From Ancistrus triradiatus (lineage: Eukaryota > Chordata > Actinopteri > Siluriformes > Loricariidae): a DNA stretch of 64,000 nt. The translations under genes were made by a program, and so were the position numbers. Shown here in pieces: positions 40,001 to 55,000 of the stretch. The first letter of the stretch is position 1. Each line of letters starts with the position of its first letter. Under the pieces are notes generated by a model. That model saw nothing but the letters and a program-made list of their open reading frames with translations. It was not told where the DNA came from and did no database searches. The stretch is taken from assembly GCA_025084515.1 (NCBI GenBank), contig JAJAGP010000083.1:271665-335664 (forward strand). The letters are read 5' to 3'.

Positions 40001-43000
40001 AATCATGCCTCACTGGCTGCACACAGCCAAGAGGGAATTAGTCCGGTTGAAGAAACGCTGGTTTCCAGAATTGCTCTTAAACACTTTAAACCTTTAAGCA
40101 GACTACAAACTTTTGGCAGAGGAATTTGCGACATCTAAAAGTGTCTGTACGCATCACTGATCGTAAGGCATTCAATACTTATGCATGTAGTTAATGCAAA
40201 GTATTCATGAAAACAAATAAATTAAGAAATTATTGACGGTTACACATGCTAAATCCTTTTTAAATTTGATCTGCTGTTTATGGCTGCAACGTCTGGAGTT
40301 GAGACAGATTTTCATTTCCTATTGTAATTTGTTAAAAGCAAACGGAAGTTGATCGGATGGTGTTAAGCTGCGCTTAACTGTACTCATTTCTTATGTGATG
40401 TTAAGATAACAGTGAAATTAGGAAGTATCACTCCATCCTAGTTTAAGTGCTAACTAAAATTGTCATGATAACTACAAAAATAATATTAGAAGTAGTAATA
40501 TTAAATATAGTTTGCTTACGTGGAACTGTGGTAGCCTAGTGGTTAAGATACTGGACTCTGGACCAGAAGTTCCAGGGTTCAAATCCCACCTCTGCCAAGC
40601 TGCCACTGTTGGGTCCTTGAGCAAGAGCCTTAACCCACAATTGCTTGGATTGTAAGACTGTATCAACTGTAAGTCGCTCTGGATAAGGGCGTCTGCCAAA
40701 TGCTGTAAATGTAAGTTTTGCGACTAGGTCACTACTGTGTAATAGAATGCAGCAATTAATTGTAATTCCCTATCATTTGGCTTTAGGTCTTTATGACTAT
40801 GATTAACGCTATTAATGGACACGGGTGTTCGTTATGCTATGCAAGATTTTATGCTATAGTGTTACATACTAACCATGACACTCACAAGGAAAGGTGGAAA
40901 GGGAAGTATTGCTTAAAAACTAAAAGTGTAATTTTAATGTTGAAGTAAAGCAAAGGTTTTGTCTCTTGTAGATGTTTTTTGGTTTGTAGGATCTCACTTA
41001 TAGTGTAGAGCATAATAGGTCATATACGAGCTATACTCACTCCTATAGTCGTTTGTAGCGTGTTCAGAGTTAGACGTGCCATACAAGAGTCAGACAGCGC
41101 ATTTAAGGACCTGTAGGGTTTTATGCTGCTGTTGTGATGTTGGCCTCAGGTAAGCTACGACAGGTACGATGATGACTTTATAATGACTTGTCTTCTTTTC
41201 GTTGTCCCACCTCCATCTTTGAGCTCTCCAAACCCTAAAATCCTTGACATCTATCCTATCTCCCCTATCAAATCAGAGAGGATGCAGCCATTCCAAGTTC
41301 TCCTGGCTTTTTGCACGAACTATGTAATTAACATTTCCAACAGAAACCCAAAGGCTTGTGAGCTTTTTTGTTTTTCCCCTTTGGTTTTTAACTACAGGTG
41401 CAAGTGCCTATTTGGTTCAAGTTGTACGGTGTTGATTTGTGGAATCTCTGCAAACTGTTGCCATGTCTTGTCTTCATTCTCCTGTGCATCTCTGGTACCT
41501 GCCTGGTCTCATGCTTTGTCTTGTAACACTCAGATGTCTCACGGAATGGACTCTTGTGGCCATGGGGATGTTGCACGATCCATTTACTTTCCATGTTATC
41601 TTTCGTTTTTGTTGCTCCTACTAACATTTGTCATGTGGCATTTTAACACCTGTGTATCTGGAAAAGGCCTACATGTCCAGAAGGCTTGTGTGTGTGTGTA
41701 TATATACATTTTTTTTCTCCTTTCTATGTTGTATTTTTATGGTTTATAATTATTATTTTGATTGGGTACTGTTTGTTTGCTTTTCCAGGTTCTGTCAGAG
41801 AATAACAGTCACGCAAGGCCAAGCAGACTGCACACAGATCAGAAACTCACCCCAGGAATAGGTAAGCTCTCTCTAATGCATATAGTCCTTGAAAGGAAAA
41901 TTATCCACAGACTACGGGCTGTTTTTGGGTATTTAAGTGTCTTAAATATTGTGGCTTTGACATGTTTTGTTTTGCCCTGAAATGTGTACATTTCTATTTA
42001 TTTGTATCACCTAATGTGTTGTGTGATGTTGTTGTTTATGTCACGTGTCCTCAATAAAAGAGAAGTTAAGTCTTGAAGTAATATTGTGCCTTTCCATTTC
42101 AACCCTTTGCTTTATGTCATGGCTTTGGGCCTCTTTTGGCACTTCCGGAGTGCCTCCTTTGCACAGGCTGCTCTCTGTTGATTCTCTGGCACCAAGTGAT
42201 TAATTACTAAAGGTGTGATGTGGAATTGAAGTACTGACCTCAAACTGGAATAATCTGAACTCCGTTTGACCACGATTTTTGCCACATAACCACCTAAAAT
42301 AGTGCTGACTCACTTTGCCTCATACATGCTGGTAATGTCCTTTGTGTACGTTAGATGTCTGATAGAAAATGGAGAAATTGGAGTTTGGTGGAGTGAACAT
42401 TGGCTGTTTATTTTATTTTATTTTATTTTAATTTAGAAACGTTTGAATTGATTAGTGTTCTTACAACATGTGCTTAAGTAATATCCCTGGAAATAGGTGT
42501 ATATAAATCTGATATTAAACCCCGTGTTATCCTTTCTTGTAAAGCTTTCATTTAGTGTATCGTAGGCAATGTATTTACAAAAAGATGTTCTGTATTTGTC
42601 GATTTTTCATAGGGAGTTCAGATGTGTTTGTAACTAGTGTAATACATTAGAAACCTATCCTAAATATAGTGTCCAGATTTCGGAAAATAGGCTTCCCTGA
42701 CAAAAATGACTAAAATCCGCCAATAGTAGTGTCTTTTACACTCATTGACAAAAACAAAAACAAAAAAAGTTTGACTACTACTTAAACCTGACATACAGCG
42801 CTGTCGGAGGCAGATCTGTAAATGATTACAGGTGTGGTCTGATTAAACACTGGGTCTTGCCACAAGAAGGAGTAAAAGTACTTCCCCTACTGTCTATAAA
42901 AAGGCTGTCCGAGGGTACATTTGGGTAGTGTACCTCTTGGTGAGAGATCATTGACTGCTAGACATGCCACTATGACGCACTCGAAGACATTTTTCCCAGT

Positions 43001-46000
43001 TGACAGACTGAGAGGGGGCACTTCATTATACTGAGAGAAGCAGGATGGCCGTTCTGACCGACGTGTTGGGAGCAGTGGTTCTGTGAGGGTATGCGCCGAG
43101 CGAACAGACTCTGGACAGCCCAGACAGTCCACCAGTAGAGGGGATTGTTTTGTCCACTGACGAGCACGAACATCTCCCACAGTTTCATTGTCCACCATCC
43201 AGACACAGGTGGCAGGTGTGGAAGCTTTGTGGTGAGTGCTTCAACCTTGCCACTTGTGGAGCAACACACTACCCCAACTGCTGGTGTGATGTTCTGGGGA
43301 GCCATCACATACGATAGTCGGTCACCCCTAGAAGTGATATGAGGGACACTCGGCGACGTGCTGGACATTCTACGGCCATGTGTTGTCTGTCATTGCAGGC
43401 TTCCGACTAGCATTTTTCAGCAGGATAATTCTTGCCCACACACAGCAAGGTTTTCCCAGGAATGTCTCCGCCAGATTGCAACACTTCCTTGGCTTCCCGG
43501 TCATGGGACCAGTTGGGACGCCAGCTCCAGCATACTATGACTGTGGACGGTCTACAGGCCCAGCTGTGGGCAAATGTGTCATAGAGGCATGTCTAGCAGT
43601 CAGCAAATTTCACCAAGAGGTACGCTATCCAAAAGTAGCCTCTGAGCGCCTTTTTATAGGACAGTGGGGGAAGCACTTTTACACCCTCTTGTCTTGGTCT
43701 TGGCAAGACTGTGTCTTATCAGACCACACCTGTAAACGTTTACATACGTGACTGCGGCGTAACTGCATGCCGAGTTTTGCCGCAATCTGACATTTCTAGC
43801 TGGGGGCTTTATTTTTTTGTCAATGAGTGTTACACAGATCCTATACATGTACACTATATAAACCAGGATTAGCATTGATATTGGTGGACTCCTCATGCCT
43901 GGTTTCCTGGATGTAAGCAGTGTGACAACCAGCCATGGTGATGATCAGATCTGGTTTAATGACTTTACAGAACCCTTTCCACGTATCAGTTGCAGTTATG
44001 TAATTAATATGGTACATTTCAGAGGGCATTATTTTACACAACTGCATTGTCAATGGACCGTGACCTTTAAATAATTTCTGTCTGTGCAGATAGCCATGGT
44101 GTAGTATCAAGTGTATCTCAAACAAAAAAGTGATTTGCTCACTTGTTCACAAAATGATTAAATTCCTACGTGGTTACATAGCATCAGGAACACTGATCTA
44201 AAACTGCGATTACGTTTTTGGCTGAACCTCTATCGATTATGTCACGTAATTAAGTAGTGAAAAGGTGTTTTCCGTGGCTGCATTACAACTCGTTATAATC
44301 CCTGAACTTGTGATGAAATCTTTAATATATTCAGGTATCACCACAAGTATTCAGACCAAGACGGCATTGAATGAACAGATTATAGCATGGTAGCCAGGTT
44401 CCCGTACAAAACTGTGTACTATCAGCAGGACAAATGGCATTACTGTCATTATGGGAGGCTTTTAATGAGGCTGCACAAGTCTTTCTGTGGCAAGAATCTC
44501 TTAGATGTGCATGCTGCATGCATTGCGAGGTGTGGCTCCTGGAACACACGACTGCTGTATGTATCTTCTCTAACTCCATCAGGATCTCATTGTGCTGGCC
44601 TGTTTAGCACCATGGTGCTGGGAGGCTCCTCCAGCGCCCCTAACCTACAAGATTATGCTCGCACACACCGTAAAAAGCTGACCTCTTCTGCCTTCTTAGA
44701 TGGTATGTGCAAACATGCGCACACATCTTTATAAATAAAGGTGAACCTTCATCCCCTAATACAGTGGGGCAAAAAAGTATTTAGTCAGCCACTGATTGTG
44801 AAGTTCTCCTACTTAGAAAGATGAGAGAGGTCTGTAATTTTCATCATAGGTACACTTCAACTATGAGAGACAAAATGAGGGAAAAGAATCCAGGAAATCA
44901 CATTGGAGGATTTTTAAAGAATTTAATTGTAAATCTTGGGGGAAAATAAGTATTTGGTCACCCACAAACGAGCAAGATTTCTGGCTCTCACAGACCTGTA
45001 ACTTCTTTAAGAAGCTCTTCTGTCCTCCACTCGTTACCTGTATTAATGGCACCTGTTTGACCTCGTTATCTGTATAAAAGACACCTGTCCACAGCCTCAA
45101 ACAGTCAGACTCCAAACTCAACCATGGCCAAAACCAAAGAGCTGTCGAAGGACACCAGGAAGAAAATGGTAGACCTGCACCAGGCTGGGAAGAGTGAATC
45201 TACAATAGGCAAGCAGGTTGGTGTGAATAAATCAACTGTGGGAGCAATTGTAAGAAAATGGAAGACATACAAGACCATTGATAATCTCCCTCGATCTGGG
45301 GCCCCACGCAAAAATCCCAGAACTACACGGAGGGACCTGATGAATGACCTGCAGAGAGCTGGGACCTAAGTAACAATACCATCAGTAACACACTATGCCG
45401 AGAGGGACTCCGATCCTGCAGTGCCAGGCGTCCACACCGCTTAAGCCAGTACATGTCCAGGCCCGTCTGAAGTTTGCCAGAGAGCATATGGATGATCCAG
45501 AAGAGGATTGGGAGAATATCATGTGATCAGATGAAACCAAAATAGAACGTTTTGGTAAAAACTCAACTCGCCGTGTTTGGAGGAAGAAGAATGCTGAGTC
45601 GCATCCCAAGAACACCATACCTACTGTGAAGCATGGGGGTGGAAACATCATGCTTTGGGGCTGTTTTTCTGCAAAGGGGACAGGACAACTGATCCGTGCT
45701 AAGGGAAGAATGAACGGCACCATGTATCGTAAGATTTTAAGCCAAAACCTCCTTCCATCAGTGAGAGCATTGAAGATGGAACGTGGCTGGGTTTTCCAGC
45801 ATGACAATGATCCAAAACACACCGCTCGGGCAACAAAGGAGTGGCTCCGTAAAAAGCATTTTAAGGTCCTGGAGTGACTTAGCCAGTCTCCATACCTCAA
45901 CCCCATAGAACATTTTGTGGAGGAAGTTGAAAGTCTGTGTTCCCCCAAAGCATCACTGCTCTAGAGGAGATCTGCATGGAGGAATGGGCCAAAATACCAG

Positions 46001-49000
46001 ATACAAAAATACAGTCTGTGCAAACATGGTGAAGACTTACAGGAAACGTTTGACCTCTGTCATTGCCAACAAAGGTTATGTTACAAAGTATTGAGTTGAA
46101 CTTTTGTTATTGACCAAATACTTATTTTCCACCATAATTTACAATTCAATTATTTAAAAATCCTACAATGTGATTTCCTGGGTTATTTTTTCTCATTTTG
46201 TCTCTCATAGTTGAAGTGTACCTATGATGAAAATTACAGACCTCTCTCATCTTTCTAAGTAGGAGAACTTGCACAATCAATGACTGACTAAATACTTTTT
46301 TGCCCCACTGTATATGGAGTCTTCCATAACTTCTGTTTTTGTAATTGAGAATTTTTCTGTTTAAAGCCTTAGTTGTTGCACGTCTTGAATTAAGTTAGTA
46401 ATTTATTTGGGGGTTTTAAGTTATTTTTTTGTTTGTTTACATATTGATTATTTAAGTATTTAATGCACTATGTTTGCATTCAAGTAAAAATTTAGAAACT
46501 TAAACATTTAGTGAAAATTGCATTCATACACATTTTAGTGAAAATGAAATGTACATTAGAGTCCATTCCACGATTTATTTCACTTTGCTTTAGAATAGAA
46601 AAAAAATAGTTGGTTAATGAAAATAATAATGAGACAATCTTTTCATAATTCTTGATAACTTTTATAGAGTACAGAGCAAGGAAGGATTACAGAACTATCT
46701 TAATAATCATGTTTAATTTGTACTTGTACTTAGAGTACATAGGACAAGCAAAACAAAGTGGCAGGGTGTTTTCCATACCTTAGGTTTGTGTCGAGACTTT
46801 TGTACATTTGGGACGTGTGACAGGTGTTTTTGCACCAGCGTGTGCTTCTTGAAACTAGTTGAGTACATGCATATGTTTATGTAAAAATGCAAGGCTGTAA
46901 GATCTAATGGCTAATTGTTGTATTCTCAAAATTTACATTCCTTGGCAAAAATGATGAAATCGCCACACTTTGTTTGTTGGAAACAATCAAATCACAAATA
47001 TGACACACAAGTTTTAACAGCTGAACATTTTGGCTTTGGGAAGCATACCTCCAACAATTTAATAAAATTGTTTTAATTAATGGCATCTTTTTTCTATGTC
47101 AAGTAGAGGAATCCACTTTAAATGTGCATTTATATAACAAACACAGGCACAAGTCCAAAACATGGATATTAGTCTGCAGTTAAAAGGGAGTGCTTACAAA
47201 TCTAAACAAGCTGTTGAACTTGGTTAATTGAGTTGTCAGGTAAAAGAATGGAATGGAATATAAAACTCCTCCAAGAAGACTGTAGCAGAAGCTGGTTTTT
47301 CCCAGTCAGCTGTGGAAAAATGGCAAGGCTAAGAAAGAAGAACATATGGGTAAACCAAGAAAGACTGGACAGAAAACTGAAATGCATGGAAACAGGAGTC
47401 AAAGTCCATGAGACAACTATAAGAAACTGGCTGAATGATCTGGGATATACATTTATATAGAAGGCAGTCAAACACCAGCACTAACATGTAAACTGAAGAA
47501 AACAAGGTTACAGTGGGCAAAATTCAGTTCACTGGTATACTTAGAAATTTTGGATACTATATTCTGCAAAGCATTTCCTACTGACAAAAGTGGAACCAGT
47601 GTGATGTAGAATATTGTTTCATTGGTCAAGTCCATGGCTTAATTCAGCCTGTCATTAAAAACCCATGGAGAAACTACTAATTGTGATTTTTCTGGTTAAT
47701 TAGTCCATAATTTTTCATCAGCATTGTGAGTCCATATTATTTCCCTCTCCTTGATTTAAATATGTAATAATTTAATTAGTTTTGCTTAAGTTCTCAAATC
47801 TGGAATGCTAAGCAAAATAGTAGCTAAACAAAATGAGATTTAAACAAAAATTATAATAATAGTGTGAAATTAATGTTTTGTTTATTTGCTATGAAGTAAA
47901 AAAAATGGATGAACATGCTCCAAGTGTGGTGATTCCATAATTTTGCTTAGAGTTGGGGTCAAATAATTGATTTGGTAATGGTGTAGTAATTGCGACAGGA
48001 CTTCTGAGAACCTTGACCACTGAGACCCCACTGCCCAGTAATTCAACTATAAGCAGTATTAGCTTATTATCTTGAATGTTATTCAATAAAGCAAGAGTGT
48101 TATAGCGTTGTAAAGAGGTACCAAGAGATTGAGAAGTTCTTGCATTGAGATTGCAGTGAAAGAGTCTGGACCTTACTGGGCTTGTGCATGTTAGTCAGTG
48201 TATATGATATTAACATAAGGTAGGGTTCTTACTGGTTTTGGTGGACTGTGTCACATTACTTCATTGTAGAGATGATGGTCTTGTAGTTGTTGACATTTTC
48301 TGTTGTGTTAAAACTAGAGATCTGATATTTATGAACGGTATAGTCACTGATCAACCATATTTGGTGATCGGGTATCGGCCAAAGGTGACCATTTTCATCC
48401 AGATGCTTTTCAGTGGGTCATGTAAATTTCGCCTGGCCTGCCAATTATAAAAACATAATACAGTCAGGCAGCTAACTGACTCTATCTAGTAACTTGTCAC
48501 TTGTCAGGATACTATCTACTGAGAAGCCTGAATCCTGCATGCTAGTGATAAACATCTGCAATTTGGAAGTATTTCAAGCTTGAGGCAGCTGTTCAACCTG
48601 GTTAAGGTATACCCTGGATGTTTGAACGCAGACCCTTACAAATTGGCATTTTCATCAGCTTGATACCTAGCTTCCACAGCTGCAGGGAGAGCAGCATTGT
48701 GAGACGTAATGCAACAAACTTAATAAAGTACCTTTAGAATCATCACGCTAAAGAGCATGAAGAATTCACACGAGCAAAGAAGAAAATCAATTCACCATTG
48801 TATCAGCAGACATTTGCCAGTGTGTTTCATATATTTGAGAAACTTTGAAAAGATGGAGTGAAATATTGAAAAACAACAGAAGATTCTTGAATTTATCAGA
48901 CATCTGGAACTGCAGTACAGTCTGAAACAAAGGCCTTAATTTGTCTTAAAATGCCTTAAATCCATCTTCTAAAGGTCTTAAGAATGCCACAGACAGTAAG

Positions 49001-52000
49001 ACAGTACGTACTTGTATTGCATTTCGCAGTTTCCAGATTCCAAACAAGTTAGCTTGCGTTTAAAACATGTCAAGGAGGTTGCATTTTATTACTAAGTTAA
49101 TATACATTACCAGACCTACAGAACTCAATAACAAAGCACGTTTTACATTTCTTAAGTCACATAACCAACTAAATACAAACAATATTGCATGGATAGTCCT
49201 TGTGTTAATGGTCAAACCAGATGCGATAATTTACCAAAAGAGAAAGCCCACCAGAATCTAATGTGAGGGGGTGGTGGTACGCCCTCGACTACGTTATACA
49301 TGTTAGGTCTGGTTTGACGGCTGTATAGTTGTGAAATGCAAGATTTCATGAAAGTGGCGATCAGTTGGTCTGGTCCTCAAGCGGCTCTTGTTTAAGTAAT
49401 TTAAATAATGCTGCTGTCGTCAAGTGAAAAGGGAAAAATTGCATCGGGTCAATTCAAATCTGTCCGCGGACTGGACTTTGGGCAGCCCTGCTGTATATGG
49501 TCCAGTAGCAAGCTAGTTTAACAGAAAATAATTTTTCATACACTCTATGTAGCTTGTGTGTTTATTTTTTCCTCTCTCTTAGCATTCAAGCAATGAGTAG
49601 TTAAAACCTAATAGTACAATTATGGTGCCATAGACATTACATAAAAAACTCAGTCAGTTCTGCACAATCTGGTATACAGATTTTAAATGAAACAAAGCAG
49701 TATCACAATACTTGAAGTTCAGCTCTGGGAAGAGAAAAAGTACGATGAGTGCAACCTTTGTTTATTCTCTGGAATCTGCCATGGTAGCTGGAAAGAAAAA
49801 GCTGATATGCTCTCTTATAAAAGTGAACCTTTAACAGTGACTTGGGTGGATTGTAGCCACTGACTGTGATATAAGTTGTGGAAAGAGTTGCTTGTTGTTG
49901 TATTCCCAGACTCCTTTCTTGATTTTGGACAGTGAATTTTGGAATTGCTACTCTTATAGATGTTGCTATGGGTGCGGTTTGTCATAGGCTTCTGTATATA
50001 AATGTATTTAGCTGGGTTAGGTGGAAGTTAAATGTGATTCATGTATGAATACCTGGTTACTGGTGAAACCTCGTTTCTGAGCGTTCATGGCATCCTGCTG
50101 CCATTTTGAAAAGCAGATATCCAAAGTGGTCAAGTCGTTTTCTGTTCTTTCGATTTTCTCGTGCATTACTTTGGCTGAGAATCCCAACATATCTAACTCA
50201 CTAAAACGAGCACTAGTCTTCTTCTCGTCTTCTCCTGCATGCCTCCTAACGCTTACTTTCTGCCCTTTTCTAATCCCTATTTCTGTTAGCTGTTGTACAT
50301 TTCAGGTCCCTGTTTTTCTCTTTCTCAGAGGCCACGCGTGGTTCTGCTGTAAAAAGATTTTCTATCTCATTTGCGCGACACCCAACCAATGGTATGTTTG
50401 ATTTTGTTAAATCCCAGTTTACCCTATTTCCCATCCTCCCCATTATTTTGTTCTGGATATAGACCTCCCCTTCCCATCCCTCCACTAACTGCAGGGCAAT
50501 GCCATGAATGTTGAGGTGGCTGAAATGTTTCTGCAGCAGGTCAGAGACCATGTGCTTTTCAGTCTCCTTTGCTCAGTTTCTAAACATCATCACATGGTTT
50601 GGAACTACTGAATGGTTATATGCTATGAGCCATCATCATGCTTTACGAAGTGACGACAGGTGAAAGTCACGCTGATTAGTGAAAGCTGAACAGTTAAGTC
50701 GGACGAGGTTCAGTCAAGCAGCATTTGAATCTAAATGAACTCATTTCGCATCATGTCATATTTTCCAACATGTCATATGAATGCATTTTTTAGGTCATTA
50801 GAAATTCTGGTAAACTAATCCATTTAATGCTGACTAAGGGTGTTGCTTTAATAGGTCTAAGCAGATGATATTTACTAAATAATATTGTTCTTCCACCTAT
50901 TTAAAATGTACTTAGTCAACTACAGCTTTCTAATTGAATTCTGGAATTGTAGGTCTTTTCTGGGAGTATCATTTTTATTCTTTTTTTGTTTTGTTTGTTT
51001 TTTTTCTGCTATACTAAATGGGTCAGTGTTTCCGAGTTTGTTCTGTGGTAAGTGTTAATTATGATTAATTTCCACGTTTGTATCCTGTTTGCCGATTGTT
51101 TGTTGTTTTTGTTTTGGCTCTTTTTCCTGACCTTTTGTAGAATTTACTTTCTCTAGTTCTGGGATTTGATCCCAGTGTTATATATTTGTTCATTCTCTAG
51201 CAGTAGTGTTACATTGTGTGTTAGCTGTACATGTTTTAGCACAAATAAAAGTTCTCATATACATTGCATCCTGGACACCTCAGGTGAGTGTCTGCATTTT
51301 ACATATGGTTTGAACAAATGACAGTAGTGGTGTCAGACATTTTCGAGAGCACTCTAAAGCAGCTGTCACATCGGATTTTGCCTTGAATATCTTTTGGTTG
51401 GGACGATTATGAGCGACCCTGATGTGACAGTTGTTTTTAGTGACCCGCTTACTGCTGTTATAATAAAAGTACCTTCAAGACAGATAATCCTGTAGTGATG
51501 ACCACTGCATTTTAATGTGTTTTGTTTATTGATGTTTTTGTAATCCTTTAAACTTCATATTCAGTCTTCCAGTACACGACCTCAGCCTTGTGCTCGTTCC
51601 CCATTGGCCCATGCTTCTAAGACTGGCGAAATTCAAAGCTTAAAGTTAATCTAGTTGAACTCGGCACAAATTAATCACTACAGGAAGCAAATCCCTTTTT
51701 TCATCCCACATTCTCTTCCATTAAAGTAAACAAAAGTTTAGCCGGACAGCTTTCATAGACGTCCGGTGTGACTGCTGCTTAAGGCTTGATAACGAAACTT
51801 AAAACAGGTTTGCGCTGTGTAACAACCGCATTACCTTCTGTGAAACAGGGTTGACTGAAATAAATATTGACAAGACATTACCATAGTCACGTAGTCTTTT
51901 TAGGCTACTGTAATGTAAATATAAAGGGTATTTTCACTAGTACAGTATCATGAAGCTGATGCTTGTTTGATGGAAGCCAAAAATACACTGAAAGACAGTA

Positions 52001-55000
52001 TTATGAACAACTGAAGGTTATCCCATTGAAACAGAGACTCAGCAAGTGAATTTGAATCAGTTTATGTGGTTATAGGTGAGAGAGAATTTACAGGTAGTGG
52101 GGTGACAAACAAAGAAGTACTACTTACAATAGGACAGGCGCACGAACTTACGAATGCCGTCTACAGCTTGTTCAAAATAAGTCAGAAAGTCGCACAGAAA
52201 CAAGTAAGTTACATGAAAAGTCGAATTAGAACAGACTCTAGTCCAAAATGTTTGGAGATAAAGGACAGGTTTTTGTTTCCCATTGTAATTTATTATACTT
52301 TTTAAGACCTTGGTTTTTATAGAGAACGGACATTGATCAGATGGACATTTAATGGCGCATACCTGCACTGTATAGCTGTTGTATGAAATTTAGCTGACAG
52401 AATCCAAAAAAAATTAACATGAAAGCCCCAATCAGGAATCACTTTTGGAGTTCAAGAATCAACAGATGTCTAAAAGGTACACTACATGTCAAAATGGACA
52501 CCAGAATGTCACAACCATAAGTTCATGTTGAATATCTCATTTTGTGTGTCTTCATCATGAGATATCATGGCATTAGTATGGGATTTGTCTCCTTTTTAGT
52601 TCAGCCAGTAATTTGTCATTTCACACTGCAAATTACAAGCGACCTAATCTTGTTTGTCTGTTTGCACTGGTGTATCCACAATGGTTGCTGTGATGACAGC
52701 TCTGAATAGCATGGAGCAGAAGTGAGAGGGCCAGTTGGCGACATTAACAGGGAGATTCCACACATGAATGTACCGTATTTTTCGGACCATAAGGCGCACT
52801 TAAAATCCTTTAACTTTCTCAAAAATCGACAGTGCGCCTTAAAATGCGGTGCGTCTAATGTATGAATTAATTCTGGTTGTGCTTTCTGACCTAGAACCGA
52901 TTGTAGATGGTACACGGCGCTCATAAATCTGTCAAAATGTTTTAGCACGGCCTTGGTAAGTTACGAAGCTTACGGCCACCGTAGTGCGCAGCATAGCGGA
53001 GTTAATACGGTATGTGCTTCAGCATTAGGGTACGTGCATTCATTCATTCATTTTCGAAGCGGATTTCCAAACCCCAACGCTATCAGTCACGCAGTACAAC
53101 ATGGACATAGAGCAGCTGCGAGAGAATTCAGCATTAACGAATCAATGGTACGGAAGTGGAGGAAGCAAGAAGACGCCCTGCGCCAGGTAAAGACCAAACT
53201 GAGCTTCCGACGGAACTTACGAGTTTTGTTTCATTTCATGCGTCTTGTAATCCAGTGCGCTTTATGGTCCGAAAAATACGGTAGTATAAATCCTATTGGG
53301 AAAAGTCACTCCATGTGGTTTTTAAGCATTCAGACTGCACAAAACCAGTCCTGGTGAAATCATGAATGAACTCAGATCTGATTTGGTCTGAACCGAGCCT
53401 GTCTGAACATAACCAAGGACACCAAAGAGATAAGATGAATTATGTCAAGCCCAAATACGAATGGTTCAATTCTGACTGCAGTAACAAGCACTGCAAGGTA
53501 GGTAAAATTGAATTTTGGATTCAAATGACTGGATAAATTATTCAAATTAATTTGTATAGTCATTGATTAGGGTACCCAAACAGATCTTTGCTTGGAGAAA
53601 TGTCAGATCCTCCCTTGCTCTAGATGTATCCTGTAGAATATTCCTCCTCTGCTAAACACCAGTTCATACAGGTGACATTTTCTTGACATCCTTCAAAACC
53701 AGATGTGTCGGTCAGACTGTCTGATGGTGAAGTATTATTGAGTGGTGTGCTTTACACCACTCTGACATTGCAAACTATGGTCTAGGACTTTTTATTTTTA
53801 TTTATTTATTTATTTATTTATTTTTTAAGTTCTAGATTTGGCTATGGCAGCCCAAATGGGTATTATTTTGATGTTGGTTCCAAAGGTAGCTTGGAACTTG
53901 GTAGTGAGTTTTGCGTCTGAGCATTTGTTGCTCCTATAAATATTAGGAAAAATCAGTGATTTTGTTCTTCCTTCCTAACTTCATTGTTGTCCAATGACTG
54001 TGTCATTGAAAGTCAATGAATCCTGGTTGGGCTTTCTGTGAATTACATTTTCCATAAAGATTTGCTGTTCAAAAAGGAAGAGACACATTTGATCTGAACG
54101 GCTTAATTTCTGTCAGCAATATATCTGGTATATAGTTATATCATTTATCTCACTGTTTGGTGTTACATAGTGCATGTTAGAAAGCCAACCAGTGAATACA
54201 GAAGAAACTTTTACTTGAGTTCTGTATATTAACAGCAATTGCAAATTAAATATCCAAAGGAAAACTTGTAGAGGGCAGCAGGATCTCTGGTTTGCCTGGA
54301 TTGACAATGTCTATTTTTATATATATATGTGTAATAATGATATCTTTATGCTTTTATCCCTCTTGCACATTTCCGTAGTGCCATTCCGGCCTCTACAGCT
54401 GTAGTATAAATTGCTAATTGATTAAATTACTGCAGATAATCTACTGTCCTATCAGTTTATGGTGTATTTTTGTTCCAGAAAAAACCACATCATAATTTTG
54501 TGATGCATTGTGATAAACATCTTTAGTAGAATACTAAAAACTATTAGGCTCTATGGCTGTGCCTTTTTCACAACTGACACTTGAACTTTATATCTAAATA
54601 TAGGCTTAAATATAATGAATGCTGTTCTTGTAGCAGTCTGTTAAATGATCCTAAGTCCTAAAGGGCTGTGTGGGTACTTTGTTGCAAATGAAATGAATGC
54701 CCATAGAAGGTAAGTAGACTATTATTCTCCGTTGTAGCATCATCCTGGCTGATGATAATGTGGTAGGTAGAGCTTCTAGTGAGTTGTATGTACTCTGTGT
54801 GACTCATCTGCTTCCATTCTGCCCACCTCAAACTTACGTTTGATGGTGCTGTTGCTACACGTTGTTTTCTCAGGGAAACAAAACGCCATTATCTGTGTGT
54901 GCCTGAATGTATTGGATGTTTATAGTGATTGTTACCCTTATTATGCACTCTTATTACTCTGTTTTCTTTCATTTAAGGCTTTGAGTTGTATTCCATGGTT

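Noticed and set aside
41183..41749. 188-codon open frame in intron 24 as a possible extra exon or gene
   Set aside because: No known domain, odd composition, no splice sites in phase with exons 24 and 25, and a shadow frame on the other strand.
45382..45948. 188-codon minus-strand open frame
   Set aside because: Antisense shadow of the broken family C transposase at 45124–46094.
52616..52948. 110-codon minus-strand open frame, also seen in shorter form at 1604–1822 and 9443–9637
   Set aside because: The shared part is the left half of the pogo-like MITE. It recurs because the element is repeated, and the frame lies outside the transposase remnant.
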